Shown: positions 1 through 10,737, counted from the first letter of the stretch. The stretch is 64,000 nt of DNA from Nostoc piscinale CENA21 (GCF_001298445.1 NZ_CP012036.1:1221091-1285090); one strand, 5' to 3'. Notes: generated from the sequence alone by a model not told the origin. Numbers and translations: made by a program.

Positions 1-178
1 TGCTTCTTTATGGGATATATCAGATCAACCAACCGCATTTTTAATGACAAAATTTTATCAAAAACTCCATGAAAAACCAGATAAAGCAGCAGCCTTGCGT
101 TATGCGATGCTAGAAACTAAGAAAAAATACCCAAACCCCAGAGATTGGGCAGCTTTTACTTTAATTGGCTTGTTGTAA
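1..178 (+). CDS. CHAT-domain protein, C-terminal fragment (5' end outside window)
   Basis: The reading frame is open from base 2 to the TAA at 176-178. It encodes a tail beginning ASLWDISDQPTAF and ending DWAAFTLIGLL. This matches the last ~58 residues of the two TPR-CHAT proteins downstream (SLWAVDDNSTSFLM ... NWAAFTLIGE), so it is the end of a third CHAT (caspase-HetF-associated) protein. The catalytic His and Cys motifs would lie outside the window. Only 12 bases separate its stop from the next gene on the same strand, so the two are probably co-transcribed. Confidence 0.8.
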   Translation, partial: ASLWDISDQPTAFLMTKFYQKLHEKPDKAAALRYAMLETKKKYPNPRDWAAFTLIGLL

Positions 179-190
179 TTTGAAATTAGG

Positions 191-3161
191 ATGAGAATTA
201 TGAGTGATATCTACATACGCAAAAGCAAAATTATTTTAATAGCTTTCAATACTTTTCTAGTAACAATTGCACCGACATTTGCAAATAATTCCTACAAATT
301 TCTCTTTACAAAACAGGTTTTAGCGCAAACATTTACAAATCATCAAGCTGAAGCAGATAAACTCTGGCTCAAAGGTATTGAACAGTTTGATAACATTCAA
401 TTTTCAGCAGCATTACAATCTTGGGAACAAGCATTGTCTCTGTATCGAAAAAATAAAGACCGTCAAAGCGAAGGGAGAATTTTAGGAAATATAGGAATTG
501 CTTACAGCTATTTATATAATTACAATAAAGCTATTGATTATCTTCAAAAATCTTTACTTATTGCCCAAGAAATTAAAGACCGTCAAGGCGAAAGCTTGGC
601 TTTAGGCTATTTAGGCTTTACTCATTCTTATTATTTATTTAGAGACTATCAAAAAGCCCTTGAATACTATACAAAAAGTTTAGATATAGCGAAAGAAATC
701 AAATATCGTCAAGGTGAATTATGGAATTTAGAAAATTTGGGAGACTTTTATTTTTATTATACTTATTTGATTTGGAAACATGCAATTATCTTTGATAAAA
801 AAGCGATTGAATCTTACGAAAAATCTCTAGCGATCGCCAAAGAAATAAATGATTACCAAGGACAAGTATCTGCCTTGATGAATTTGTATAAATCTTATTT
901 AACTTTAGGTGATTATGAAACAGCAATTAAATACAAACAAGAATATCTAGATTTAATCAAAAAACTTCCCACACCTTTACCAGCTAATTTACTCCCACCA
1001 TTAAGAACATCACAAGCATTAACCAAGACTACTGCGTTTCTTAAAGCTGAAGCTGAACGAATAAATGGAGAAGGATTGAACTCGTATCAAAATTTAGATT
1101 TTGAAACAACATTAGAAAGTTGGCAAAAATCTCTAAATCTATATATAAAAATCAAAGACTCCTACGGAGAAAGTAAGACTCTAAGATATTTAGGGATGTC
1201 CTATATTGACTTAGGTAACTTTCCTACTGCTATTGACTATTTTCAAAAGAGTTTAGCTATTGCTAGAAAAGCTAAAGACCGTTACAACGAAAGTTGGAGT
1301 TTGGGATTTTTAGGGCTGGTTTATATCAAAATGGTTGAATCAGCTAAAGCTATTGATTTTTTGAATCAAAGCCTAGTATTTAACAAAGAAATTAAAGATG
1401 ATAATACAGAATTTTTTATATTAGATAATTTGACTAATCGAGAATTATGGCTATTGAGTAATTTAGGTAAGGCTTATTTTTTAGCGGGTGATTACGCTAA
1501 AGCTCTTGAGAAATATCAGCAATCCTTAAAAATAGCAAGAGAAACTCAAAACTCTTATATGGAGGCAACTGCTTTGGGTAATATAGGAAATCTTCATCTT
1601 CAAGAAACTAATTATTCAAAAGCAATTGATTATTTAGAAAGAAGTTCAGAAATTTTCTTAAAAAGAACTGTATCAGAGCAGAATGGTTATCAAGAGAGAG
1701 GTGAAATTTTAACCAAGCTAGGCAATGCTTATCGTAAATCTGGCAATCTTGATGAAGCGGTCAAAGCACTATATTATGCAATTGATACATGGGAAGATGT
1801 CAGAAAAAAATTTAACAGATATCAATAAAATATCTGTTTTTGAAACACAAGCTGATGCTTATCAAATATTACAACAAGTTTTCATTGAGCAGCAAAATTA
1901 TGATAATGCTCTAGAAACTGCTGAAAAAGGTCGTGCAAGAGCATTTGTTGATTTACTAAATACACGTTTATCTACTAAAACTAATGATAGTATTACCCAA
2001 GATTTAGGAACTCAATTACCGAACGTGCAAGAAGTTGCTCAACAGCAAAACGCAACACTTGTTGAATATTCAATTATTTATGATGAGTTTAAGATTCAGG
2101 GTAAACAACAAACTAAGGAATCAGAACTCTACATTTGGGTAATCAAACCCACAGGTAAAGGTACTTTCCAAAAAGTGGATATCAAGCCTCTGTGGCAGAA
2201 AGAAAATACGACTCTTTCTCAATTAGTTACCATGAGTCGTCAATCTATTGGTGTCAGAGGGCGTGGTATTATTATCAGTCAAAATCCTGATACTTTGAAA
2301 ACAAAACAAAGATTCCGAAGACTACATGAACTACTAATCAAACCTATTGCCGAATTTCTCCCCACAAAAGAAAGCGAAAAAGTTATCTTCATCCCTCAAG
2401 CTTCTCTGTTCCTTGTTCCCTTTCCTGCATTACAAGATAAACAAGGCAAATACTTAATTGAAAAACATACAATTCTAACTGCACCATCAATTCAGGTTTT
2501 AGATTTAACCCGCAAACAAAAGTTGGCAAGTCAGGAATTGAGTAAAGAGGAAATTTTAGTAGTGGGTAATCCGACAATGCCAAAATTAGCCTTAGAATTT
2601 GGCAAATCGTTGGAACAATTACCATCCTTACCAGGTGCAGAACAGGAAGCTAAAAATGTTGCTGCAATATTCAAAACTCAAGCACTGATAGGTAAAGAAG
2701 CCAGCAAAACAACTATTTTAGAGAAGATTTCGCAAGCAAGAATTATTCACTTTGCTACTCACGGTTTACTTGATGATAACCGGGGATTGGGAAGTGCCAT
2801 AGCATTAGCACCTTCCGATAAGGATAACGGGTTGCTTACTGCTGAAGAAATTCTCAATTTAAAATTAAATGCAGACTTGGTTGTTTTAAGTGCTTGCGAT
2901 ACCGGACGTGGGAGAGTAACTGGTGATGGTGTTATTGGCTTATCTCGTTCTTTAATTAGCGCAGGTGTTCCTAGTGTTATCGTTTCTTTATGGGCAGTTG
3001 ATGATAACTCGACATCGTTTTTAATGACCGAATTTTATAAAAATCTCCAACAAAAACAAGATAAAGTCAGCGCATTACGCCAAGCTATGCTGACAACAAT
3101 GCAGAAATATCCTCTCCCAAAAAATTGGGCTGCATTTACCTTAATTGGTGAATCTGAATAG
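191..3161 (+). pseudogene. Exported TPR-CHAT protein, interrupted by a frameshift in an A7 run
   Basis: The first part (191-1828) has an N-terminal hydrophobic segment ending ...VLAQTF, a likely signal peptide, followed by many tetratricopeptide repeats (A-IDY-QKSL-IA-E-KDR). The second part continues in the next frame to 3161. It carries a CHAT protease-like domain with the His motif FATHG and the Cys motif LSACDTG, near residues 345-395 of that part. The frame breaks at A7 (1804-1810). With six A's the protein reads EDVRKNLTDINKISVFETQA, matching the paralogue at 5736-8469 across the join. CHAT proteins are caspase-like peptidases or scaffolds usually fused to TPRs; the target here is unknown. 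Start ATG 191 or ATG 200. Whether the gene is broken, mis-sequenced or rescued by slippage cannot be told from sequence. Confidence 0.8.
2982..3066 (+). repeat. 85-bp exact inverted repeat, copy 1 (within CHAT coding sequence)
   Basis: Bases 2982-3066 are identical, base for base, to the reverse complement of 5837-5921. Both copies encode the same CHAT C-terminal segment (SLWAVDDNSTSFLMTEFYKN). The two copies face each other and bracket the caspase-like gene. Identity at third codon positions points to recent duplication or gene conversion. Confidence 0.85.
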
Positions 3162-3185
3162 TTTGTTTGGCGTATCTAGTACAAT

Positions 3186-3213
3186 AAGGCAAAAGTAAAA
3201 AGGCAAAAGTAAA
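3186..3213 (+). repeat. Two tandem 14-bp units
   Basis: The unit AAGGCAAAAGTAAA occurs twice in tandem in the 261-bp gap between the convergent TPR-CHAT and caspase genes. It is a simple sequence repeat with no visible coding or hairpin role. Confidence 0.6.
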
Positions 3214-3422
3214 AAGAAAGAATAACAATAAAACAAGCCTTTTAGCAATTTCTTATGGTCTGTTTATTTACACCGAACTGTACTAGGTTGCATATTTAAA
3301 ATATCTAATTTTTCGTTAAAAACGTACAACATTTTTTTCTCTTCTACGCCTCGAAGAGGGGTTAGGGTAGAGGTAAAAACAGACTTGTTGAGTTTACATC
3401 AAGTTAAATGTATAACAGCTTA

Positions 3423-5696
3423 TTAGTTATTTTTAGAATCAACAACCTCAAAAGAAATAGACATTGCGGCTAATTTTTTACTATCAATACCACGCACTCC
3501 TGATGGTAATTGTACTTGCTGTGCAGAAATACCGCCACGAGTGCCTGCATCTAAATCATCTAATATATTGTTGGTTACATCTAAAATTTCATCGGTTACA
3601 GCAATAGGAGTACTACGATTAGCGACATTTCTTAAACTAGCAATTTTTTGCAAGGCTAAAAGTGAATTTCTTAGGGGTGTTGTACTAGCAATAATTAACG
3701 CTTCTGAAATTCCTAAAGGTCTATCAACAGCTAAGATAAACTCATCATCTGTTTGGGGAATGAGTTTTGTTTTTTGTGCTTCTACTAAAGCCGCATTTTG
3801 GGTGGCAGACCAATTATTAGGGAATATAACCGTCATTTCTCCTTCCGCATCAATTACTAAAATGCTGACATAAATTGGTTGATTTTCATTATTTTGAATT
3901 TTAAAAGCAATTTTGGTGCCGACAGCAAGTTGAGTCAAGCCGGAATTAGACAATTTAATAGCAGCTTTTGGTGGTTTTGGCTGTTTCGAGATAGATCCGC
4001 GAACTGGGAAAGATTCTGCTAGTAGTTCATTGCTATCAGCCACATTCATCGAAACAGCAACGTTAATGCGGGATGAATTAATGTTACCCAAAATTTGCTT
4101 AACTACTCTGGCAGCCAGTAATGATTTGAACTTCGGCTGTAAACGTTTTACAGCTTCAGTAACAGATTCACCAGCTTGACCAAAAGACTTAGGAATAATT
4201 TCATCTTGACTAGGGAGAAATATACCAAAACTACCAACTTCTGGTAACTGAGAAATGCCTTTTTTTTGTAATTCTTGATATTTAGGCTGAGTCATCTGCC
4301 CTAGAATATACTGTACTGCTTGTTTCCCTAAAAGTTGCGGTTCAACACGCTTCAAGGATTTGAGAGCTTTGATTGCTTGCTGGGCATTATTATTATTGAG
4401 AGATTCATCAATACCTATTTTTAAAGTAGGATTATTGGGAATACTGCGAATCCGTTCTTGTAATAAAGCTCCTGGCTTTAATTTTAAAGGTTGGCGTGTA
4501 CCTGTATTGACTAATGTACCTTTACCAATTAATCCTTGACGGGATTCTAATTTGATTAAAGCAACTTCATCACCTTGAGGATTGACAACGGAAAATAAGG
4601 GATTATCTGTGAAGGCTTCTAAGCTTTGTGGATCTATACCACCCAACCACAATTGAACTTGATTACCCTTAACTTGAGTCACAACAGCTTCAGCCGGCAC
4701 AGCTTGAATCGGAATAAAATAAATCGGTGGGTTGTTTTTGTTGCGGCTAAGATTTAATTCAAACTCTGGGTCTTGGAGATTACCATTTTCCCTCGCTAAT
4801 ATTTTAGTACTGCGTCCAATATTTGCGATCGCACTATTTACAGATTCATTACCAGTTTGTTGCCAAAGATACTGTGTCAACAAATAAGTAAACGCCCCAG
4901 CATGAAAGCCCTCAAACGGTGCATCAGCCGCAAACTGATCACTTCTAGCACTAGCAATCACAACTCCCTTCGCCACCGCTTGTCTGCGTTTTTGGATAAA
5001 TTCTTGCGGTGAAAGTCCCAGGCGCTTCAGCCATTGGCGTTGATATTCCAATTCTTCTGGACTGGGTTGTAGTGATGTACCACCATTCACCGAACGAACG
5101 CGCAAATTTCCCCGTTTACCACCACCAGAATGACAACTGTCTAGTACAACAGTCACATTCTCAGTTTTTAATGCAGACATCAACAAAAACAATGTGTGTC
5201 CCATAATATGATTTACCGAACCGCGTCCGTTAGGTGGTAATTTGCCATCTATCGGAATAAATGTACTATTCAGTCCATCGGGTGCATCACTATCTGGATC
5301 TTTGACTCGTGTACCATGTCCAGAAAAGTGAAATAATACTACATCACTGGGCTTGGCTTGTTTAATTAAATGTTCTTCAAATGCTGTCAGGATGCCTTGA
5401 CGAGTGGCTTGTTTGTCAGTCAGGGTGAGAATATCTTGGGGTTTAAAGCCAAAACGATGAATTAATAATTCTTGCTGTAGTCTGACATCAGTAACACAAC
5501 CAAACAGAGGCGACAAACCATCATCTTCAGAATACTCATTAATGCCTACTAATAAAGCTAGTTTACGACCTGTATTTTGTGCCAAAACTTTACCCAGATT
5601 ATTACCCTGCTGCATAATATCCCATTGGCTTAAACCCAATGCGGCGAAGGTAGCAGCAGAAAATTGCAGAAAATGGCGGCGTTTGATATTAGACAT
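3423..5696 (-). CDS. Caspase-family (peptidase C14-like) protein with Tat signal and DUF4384-like C-terminus
   Basis: 757 residues. The N-terminus has a twin-arginine motif (KRRHFLQFS) and a hydrophobic stretch, so export by Tat is likely. Residues ~43-330 form a metacaspase-like domain: LALLVGINEY opens the fold, the catalytic His is in FHFSGHG (His127) and the Cys in VVLDSCHSGG (Cys188). The C-terminal ~120 residues, with IYVSILVIDAEGEMTVIFPN, resemble DUF4384, often fused to bacterial caspase-like domains. The gene lies 39 bp downstream of a TPR-CHAT gene on the same strand, so they probably form one transcript with two different caspase-clan proteins. It contains an intact A8 run (coding strand, 4260-4267), a useful control for the frameshifts elsewhere. 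Substrates are unknown. Confidence 0.9.
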   Translation of the reverse strand: MSNIKRRHFLQFSAATFAALGLSQWDIMQQGNNLGKVLAQNTGRKLALLVGINEYSEDDGLSPLFGCVTDVRLQQELLIHRFGFKPQDILTLTDKQATRQGILTAFEEHLIKQAKPSDVVLFHFSGHGTRVKDPDSDAPDGLNSTFIPIDGKLPPNGRGSVNHIMGHTLFLLMSALKTENVTVVLDSCHSGGGKRGNLRVRSVNGGTSLQPSPEELEYQRQWLKRLGLSPQEFIQKRRQAVAKGVVIASARSDQFAADAPFEGFHAGAFTYLLTQYLWQQTGNESVNSAIANIGRSTKILARENGNLQDPEFELNLSRNKNNPPIYFIPIQAVPAEAVVTQVKGNQVQLWLGGIDPQSLEAFTDNPLFSVVNPQGDEVALIKLESRQGLIGKGTLVNTGTRQPLKLKPGALLQERIRSIPNNPTLKIGIDESLNNNNAQQAIKALKSLKRVEPQLLGKQAVQYILGQMTQPKYQELQKKGISQLPEVGSFGIFLPSQDEIIPKSFGQAGESVTEAVKRLQPKFKSLLAARVVKQILGNINSSRINVAVSMNVADSNELLAESFPVRGSISKQPKPPKAAIKLSNSGLTQLAVGTKIAFKIQNNENQPIYVSILVIDAEGEMTVIFPNNWSATQNAALVEAQKTKLIPQTDDEFILAVDRPLGISEALIIASTTPLRNSLLALQKIASLRNVANRSTPIAVTDEILDVTNNILDDLDAGTRGGISAQQVQLPSGVRGIDSKKLAAMSISFEVVDSKNN

Positions 5697-5735
5697 AATT
5701 TGTTATAAATCACACGAGGCGTAAATTTTCAAAAT

Positions 5736-8469
5736 CTACTCAGCTTCACCAATTAAACTAAAAGCAGCCCAATGTAAGGGATTTTGATATTTATCTTGCT
5801 TCATTGTTGTTAACATGGCTTGGCGTAATGCAGTGGCTTTATCTTGTTTTTGTTGGAGATTTTTATAAAATTCGGTCATTAAAAACGATGTCGAGTTATC
5901 ATCAACTGCCCATAAAGAAACTATGACGCTTGGAACACCAGCACTAATTAAAGAACGAGATAAACCAATTACACCATCACCTGTTACTCTCCCGCGTCCG
6001 GTGTCGCAAGCACTTAAAACTACTAAGTCTGCATTTAATTTTAAATTGAGGATTTCTTCTGCTGTCAATAAACCGTTATCTTTACCGGAGGGTGCGAGGG
6101 CTATGGCGCTTCCTAATCCTTGGTTATCATCTAATAGGCCGTGGGTTGCTAAATGCACAATTCGCGCTTTTGAAATTTGCTGTAGAATGGCAGCTTTTGT
6201 CGCTTGGCTACCAGTAATTGCTTTAGTTTTGAACAACGGTGCAATTTCTTTTGCTTCTTTTTCTGCACCTGGTAACGCTGGTAATTGTACCAATGGTTTA
6301 CCAGGTTCTAAAGCTACTTTTGGCATTGTGGGATTACCCACGATTAAAACTTCTCCTTGGCTCGAATTTTGATGCCCTAACTTTTGTTTACGAGTTAAAT
6401 CTAAGACTTGAATTGATGGCGCGGTGAGAATTGTATGCTTTTGAATTAAGTATTTGCCTTGTTCATCTTGCAGTGCCGAGAAGGGAACTAAAAACAAAGA
6501 TTCTTGAGGAATAAAAATCACTTTTTCGCTTTCTTTGTTAGGTAAAATGTCGGCGATGGGTTTAATTAATAAGTCATGTAATTGTCTAAAAGAGTTTTTT
6601 GCCTTGGTGACATTTGGGTTAGCCGTAACTTGAATTCCGCCGCGTCCTCTAACACCAATTGATTGACGACTCACTGTCACTAATTCTGCAAGAGAAGTTT
6701 TATCTTTTTCTTGTAAGGGTCTGAGGTCAGTTATGCGAAAGCTAATTTCACCTGTGGGTTTTACTACCCAAATATATATTGCCTGGTCAATATTTCCGAC
6801 TTTTCCTGAACCTCCTAAGTTAAAGATGGTTTTAGAATCAATCGAGTATTGAACGAGAGTAGCATTTTGCTGTTTAGCGATTTGTTTAAGAAGGGATAAT
6901 GTTGGTTTTGCTACTGTTGGTAATTGTGGTGCATTACCGCGAGTTCTATTTCTAGGCTGGCGGGAAGATAATAAATCTATAAACGCTCTTGCTCTACCTC
7001 GTTCCGAAACTTCTAGAGCTTCATTCGTTTTATCTTGGGCAATTAAAACTCTTTGTAATAATTGATAAGCTTGAATTGGCTGCTCAAAAAATGATATTTT
7101 ATAACTATCATTTTGTCCTAATCTTTCGCGCAGTGATTCCCAGATTTCAATGGAAGAGTATAAAGCTTTTTCTGCTTCTTGGAGTTTGCCTAACTCTATC
7201 AAAGGAATACTTAAATTATAGAGTGTAATTCCTTCCCCTCTAGTATATTTCGCCTCTCTCGTAGCTACCAAAGCTTGCTGATAATATTCTACAGACTTAC
7301 TATAATTGTTCACTTGCAGATAAGCACTGCCCAAGTAGCCTAAAGTTTGACTTTCGTTGAGGCGATCGCCTACTGTTCTAGATACTGCCAAATCTTTTTC
7401 TAAATAATCTATTGCCTTTGCCGCCTCACCTTTATTAATATATGCTAGTCCAATATTTCCTAATGCTAATCCCTCGGATCTACGGTTAGATTGGGAACGC
7501 GCAATAGACAAAACTTGCTCATAGTAATGAATCGCTTTATCATAATCGTTGAGGTAATAGTAAATATTGCCAAGAGAGTTGAGTGTTTGACGTTCACTAT
7601 CTTTATCTTGAATTATTCGAGCAATTTCTAAGCTCTGCTGATTGTATTGAATCGCTTGATTATAATCAGCAATAAAATAATAAGCACTGCTGATATGTCG
7701 TAGAAAATCTATAACTGCTGTACTATTAGTTAATTCTTTAGCAATGACTAAGCCTTTTTGAGAAACTTCAATAGCAGCAGCATAGTTTTCTAAATTAAGA
7801 TAAGTCTCACCTAGATTTAACAGCGATATTAACTCACTTTGTCGGTTATTAGTAGCTCTCGAAAGTGCTAAAGCTTGTTGGTAATAATCAAGAGCTTGTG
7901 GTAAATTATTCAGGGCGGCGTAAGTTCTCCCTAAATTTCCGAGGGCGGCTATGCGATTTTGACTATCTTGGTTTTGCTGGTCTAGGGCTAAATATTGTTG
8001 ATAATATTGTATCGCTTGATTGTAGTTTTTTTTGTAGGCGGTGAGCATTAGCTAACTTAACTAAAATTTCGCCTGCATTGGGGCGTTTAGGTAATTTTTG
8101 GATTATCTGCCAAGATTTTTCATAATAATCAATTGCTGTTTTATAGTTATTTTCCTGTTCATAACTAATTCCTAAAAATACCAAAGCAACAGACTCACCT
8201 TGACGATCATTAATTTGTTGATAAATACTTAAAGCCTGTTGTAAAGTTTGCCTTGCTGGAGTGATTTGTTTGTTACCTAAAAGTGCAACCGCTTGTCTAA
8301 TTAATGTATTTGCTTGTTGTGCTTGGTTATTAGATGTTTGTGCTAATACTGGTGAACTAAAAAATAGTAAAGGCAAGTTTACCGGGGTAAGATAAATAGT
8401 CAAAATAGCTGTGAAAAATGCGGTTAAATTTATTTTGTGTAGGCGTAGCCCGTTGTGGAAATTGCTCAT
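5736..8469 (-). pseudogene. Exported TPR-CHAT protein, interrupted by a frameshift in an A8 run
   Basis: Paralogue of the gene at 191-3161. From ATG 8469 it has a signal peptide ending SSPVLAQTS, then about ten TPRs, then a CHAT domain with LATHG and LSACDTG. The frame changes at an A8 run (8026-8033, T8 on the plus strand). With seven A's the junction reads LANAHRLQKNYNQAIQYYQQ, an ordinary TPR continuation. An upstream ATG at 8499 is possible. The stretch coding HNGLRLHK before the hydrophobic core uses the GGGCTACGCCTAC sequence common in Nostocales dispersed repeats, so the N-terminus may have been reshaped by a repeat insertion. It probably heads an operon with the caspase-like gene 39 bp downstream. 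The last ~120 residues are nearly identical to those of the first TPR-CHAT protein. Confidence 0.8.
5837..5921 (-). repeat. 85-bp exact inverted repeat, copy 2 (within CHAT coding sequence)
   Basis: Reverse complement of 2982-3066. The 2.77-kb segment between the copies contains the whole caspase-like gene. Confidence 0.85.
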
Positions 8470-8655
8470 ATTTTTATCTAGTATTTGATATATGAACAAA
8501 ATAGATAGAGAAGGAAGATAAGGGAGAGTGCTTGTTATTTAGAATTACTATTGTAATCAGCTAAAAAACATTTAGTTTGCATATCTAAATTAAATTCTGA
8601 TGGGGATGGATATATTGCCCATATTATGCAAATTGAATGTGCAGCAGCTTATCAA

Positions 8656-9450
8656 TTAACGTTTTTGGTTTTGATCTCTTTCATAACTAAGAATGCCAAG
8701 AATATTAGTTAATCTCGACTCTGTTTCTTTATCATTGATCTCACGGGCAATGTTTAAACTCTGTTGGACATATTCTAAAGATTTATCATATTGTTTTAAG
8801 TGATAGTGAGCTTCACCTAATTTTTCTAGAAAAAACATTGCACCTGGTTTATCTTGTAAATTTTTGACTAGTGCTAAACCTTGCTGAGATACTTCAATAG
8901 CTGCGGCATAATTTTTGACTAAAATATGACCAATTCCTAAATTACCTAGTAATTCTTTTTCATTTTTTGTATCTTTATTTTTTCTAGCCAACACCAAGGC
9001 TTGTTGATAATATGTAATGGCTTGGGGATAGTTTTTGGCTTGTTGATAAGTATCGCCTAATAAACGGATAATGGCATATTCATTTTCTCGTTTTGGCAAT
9101 TGCTGGACAATTTTTAAAGCGCGTTGATAGTAATTAATCGCGGTATCATAGTTAGTTTCTTTACCGTAAGTAATTCCCAACAATAGCAGCATTGCAGATT
9201 CACTTTGCGGCTTTTTTGCTGCTTGATAAAGTGTCAATGCTTTTTCAAAAGACTGTCTAGCTTCAGCAACTTTTTGATTGTTTAAATATTCCACACCTTG
9301 TTTGAAAAATTTGTCGGCTTCTACTTCTTGACTGTTTTGAGTTTGTGCCAATACCTGCGTTGATTGCAAGATGAAAGAATTTGCAGGGATAAATCCAACA
9401 GCTAATATCAGTGTAGTAAGTGCAGTTAAGCCAATAGTGCGATAAGACAT
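8656..9450 (-). CDS. Exported tetratricopeptide-repeat protein without CHAT domain
   Basis: 264 residues. It has an N-terminal signal peptide (hydrophobic segment ending STQVLAQTQ) and then five or six TPRs (Y--AI-YYQ-AL-IV). It ends after the repeats, before the region where the neighbours have CHAT, so it is either a stand-alone TPR protein or a paralogue that lost its CHAT half. A decayed CHAT tail lies at 9664-9777, upstream of this gene in its own orientation, so it is not simply its missing end. The TPR-CHAT gene begins 186 bp downstream on the same strand. It may be a periplasmic partner or decoy of the CHAT proteins, which is inference only. Confidence 0.8.
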   Translation of the reverse strand: MSYRTIGLTALTTLILAVGFIPANSFILQSTQVLAQTQNSQEVEADKFFKQGVEYLNNQKVAEARQSFEKALTLYQAAKKPQSESAMLLLLGITYGKETNYDTAINYYQRALKIVQQLPKRENEYAIIRLLGDTYQQAKNYPQAITYYQQALVLARKNKDTKNEKELLGNLGIGHILVKNYAAAIEVSQQGLALVKNLQDKPGAMFFLEKLGEAHYHLKQYDKSLEYVQQSLNIAREINDKETESRLTNILGILSYERDQNQKR

Positions 9451-9478
9451 GTGCTTTTACATATAAATATTTTGTTAT

Positions 9479-9601
9479 GACTTACGCAACGCCAATATTG
9501 TCATTGCGGCCGGAACCGAGTGTAGAAAAGCAATCTCAATATCAGGGGGATTATTTCGCTATCGCTCGTAATGACGGAGTTACGTTATTTTTGCGTAAGT
9601 C
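9479..9601. mobile_element. MITE-like element with GACTTACGCAA terminal inverted repeats
   Basis: A 123-bp segment begins with GACTTACGCAA (9479-9489) and ends with its exact reverse complement TTGCGTAAGTC (9591-9601). It has no open reading frame. An element with nearly the same ends is present at 55350-55498 and a degraded one at 17735-17894. Short non-coding elements with (AG)GACTTACGCA ends are common in Nostocales and are probably mobilised in trans. Confidence 0.65.
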
Positions 9602-9663
9602 CTGTTTGTAATTTATTACGTAAGTGGCTATTCTTAGCCAATACAGAGATAAATTTTAAGAAT

Positions 9664-9777
9664 TCAATACTCTCCAATCAAAGTAAAAACCACTCAATCA
9701 ACAGGACTGAGATAAGTTTTCATGGTTGTTAGCATCGCCTGACGCAGTGCTTGGGCTTTATCAGCATAGAGACGAAG
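9664..9777 (-). pseudogene. Decayed CHAT-domain C-terminal remnant
   Basis: Read on the minus strand this encodes DKAQALRQAMLTTMKTY, then SPVD, a stop codon, and VVFTLIGEY followed by the terminal stop. It aligns with the end of the nearby CHAT proteins (DKATALRQAMLTTMK ... WAAFSLIGEAE). The conserved Trp codon is replaced by TGA, and nothing upstream continues the domain, so this is a dead fragment of another paralogue. Confidence 0.7.
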
Positions 9778-10048
9778 TTATCAGCGTTGGAGAGAATTTT
9801 TGCGTATTGGATGATGCGATCGCAATTCCAGACGATTTTCCCATAAGAAATAACCTGGGAATATGGCAAACTTTCAGCTACTCATCTTGAATAATCAAGA
9901 GTTTTACTGTGATTTGCTTATATTCCCAGGACGGAAGTTTACTACTACTGCCAGTAAGAAAAATATCTTTATAGTAGTTGTGTTAGCGTCTAACTAAAGA
10001 AATAGGTTTTTGGCAGTTAATTGGATCAATAGTAGAATCGATCACACA

Positions 10049-10255
10049 TTAGTTATTTGGCTTTTTGTGCCACTGTCCATCTTCGCCTTTTTCGTAATCG
10101 CGCTTTACTGCACTCCAAGCAACCCGAAAAGCACTTTCTTCATCATCATATTCTGTTTCCGCATTATTAAATGCAGCCCGGAATATTTCTTGGGCGTGTT
10201 TGGGTAAATGGTCTTTTACTGAATCTGGTAATTCATCAATTTGTTGATATGGCAT
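10049..10255 (-). CDS. chaB: ChaB family protein
   Basis: 68 residues covering the whole ChaB domain: LPDSVKDHLPKHAQEIFRAA, then the acidic segment and AFRVAWSAVKRDYEK. ChaB was first linked to regulation of the ChaA cation antiporter in E. coli, but its action is unclear. Here it sits 35 bp downstream of a stress-type flavin/FMN-binding protein on the same strand and within 2 kb of a P-type cation pump, which fits a role in ionic or general stress. Confidence 0.85.
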   Translation of the reverse strand: MPYQQIDELPDSVKDHLPKHAQEIFRAAFNNAETEYDDEESAFRVAWSAVKRDYEKGEDGQWHKKPNN

Positions 10256-10290
10256 AAAATATCAACCCCGCTATTTTAAAGCTGTGATAG

Positions 10291-10737
10291 TTAAGAAAAC
10301 TTTATGGTTTGGGGATGATAACTCGAACTGCTATCCCAATAATCGGCTTGTTTAATATTGACTTGGAGTAATGCTAAATCCGGCTGATCTAAGCCTTGAG
10401 AAAACCAAGTCTCTAATTCTGGTTTCCATAATTCTGCCATTTTTTGACGGTCTTTGAGGAGTTGTGCTGTACCAGAAATGGAAACGTAACGCTGCTGTTC
10501 ACAAGAGGAAAAACTCACATTCACCTGCTGATTCTGTTCAATTTCACTGACCCTATGGGAGTTAGCACTGGTAAAAAACCAGAGTCTCCCTTCTGCATCT
10601 ATTTCATTGATTGAGTACATAGGACAACTGTGCAGACTACCATCATCATTGACTGTGGTCAACATTCCAGAGTTAATATCTTGGATTAATTCTTGCAGTT
10701 GTTGAACTTGGCGATCGCTGTTTGTAGAAACTGTCAT
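10291..10737 (-). CDS. Pyridoxamine 5'-phosphate oxidase-like general stress protein
   Basis: 148 residues of the split-barrel flavin/F420-binding superfamily, closest in layout to general stress protein 26. It has an N-terminal helix, GMLTTVNDDGSLHSCPMYS, then LWFFTSANSHRVSEI and VNVSFSS for the barrel strands, and KLWKPELETWF-like acid/aromatic residues near the C-terminus. The cofactor (FMN, F420 or none) cannot be assigned by eye; cofH at 18554 shows that the deazaflavin precursor may be made here. The gene is probably co-transcribed with chaB. Confidence 0.75.
   Translation of the reverse strand: MTVSTNSDRQVQQLQELIQDINSGMLTTVNDDGSLHSCPMYSINEIDAEGRLWFFTSANSHRVSEIEQNQQVNVSFSSCEQQRYVSISGTAQLLKDRQKMAELWKPELETWFSQGLDQPDLALLQVNIKQADYWDSSSSYHPQTIKFS

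Noticed and set aside
5923..6372. 149-residue plus-strand frame opposite the CHAT domain, and other long antisense frames
   Set aside because: They are mirror frames of well-conserved genes on the other strand (also at 28725-29192, 43325-43741 and 61319-61753) with no independent family signal.
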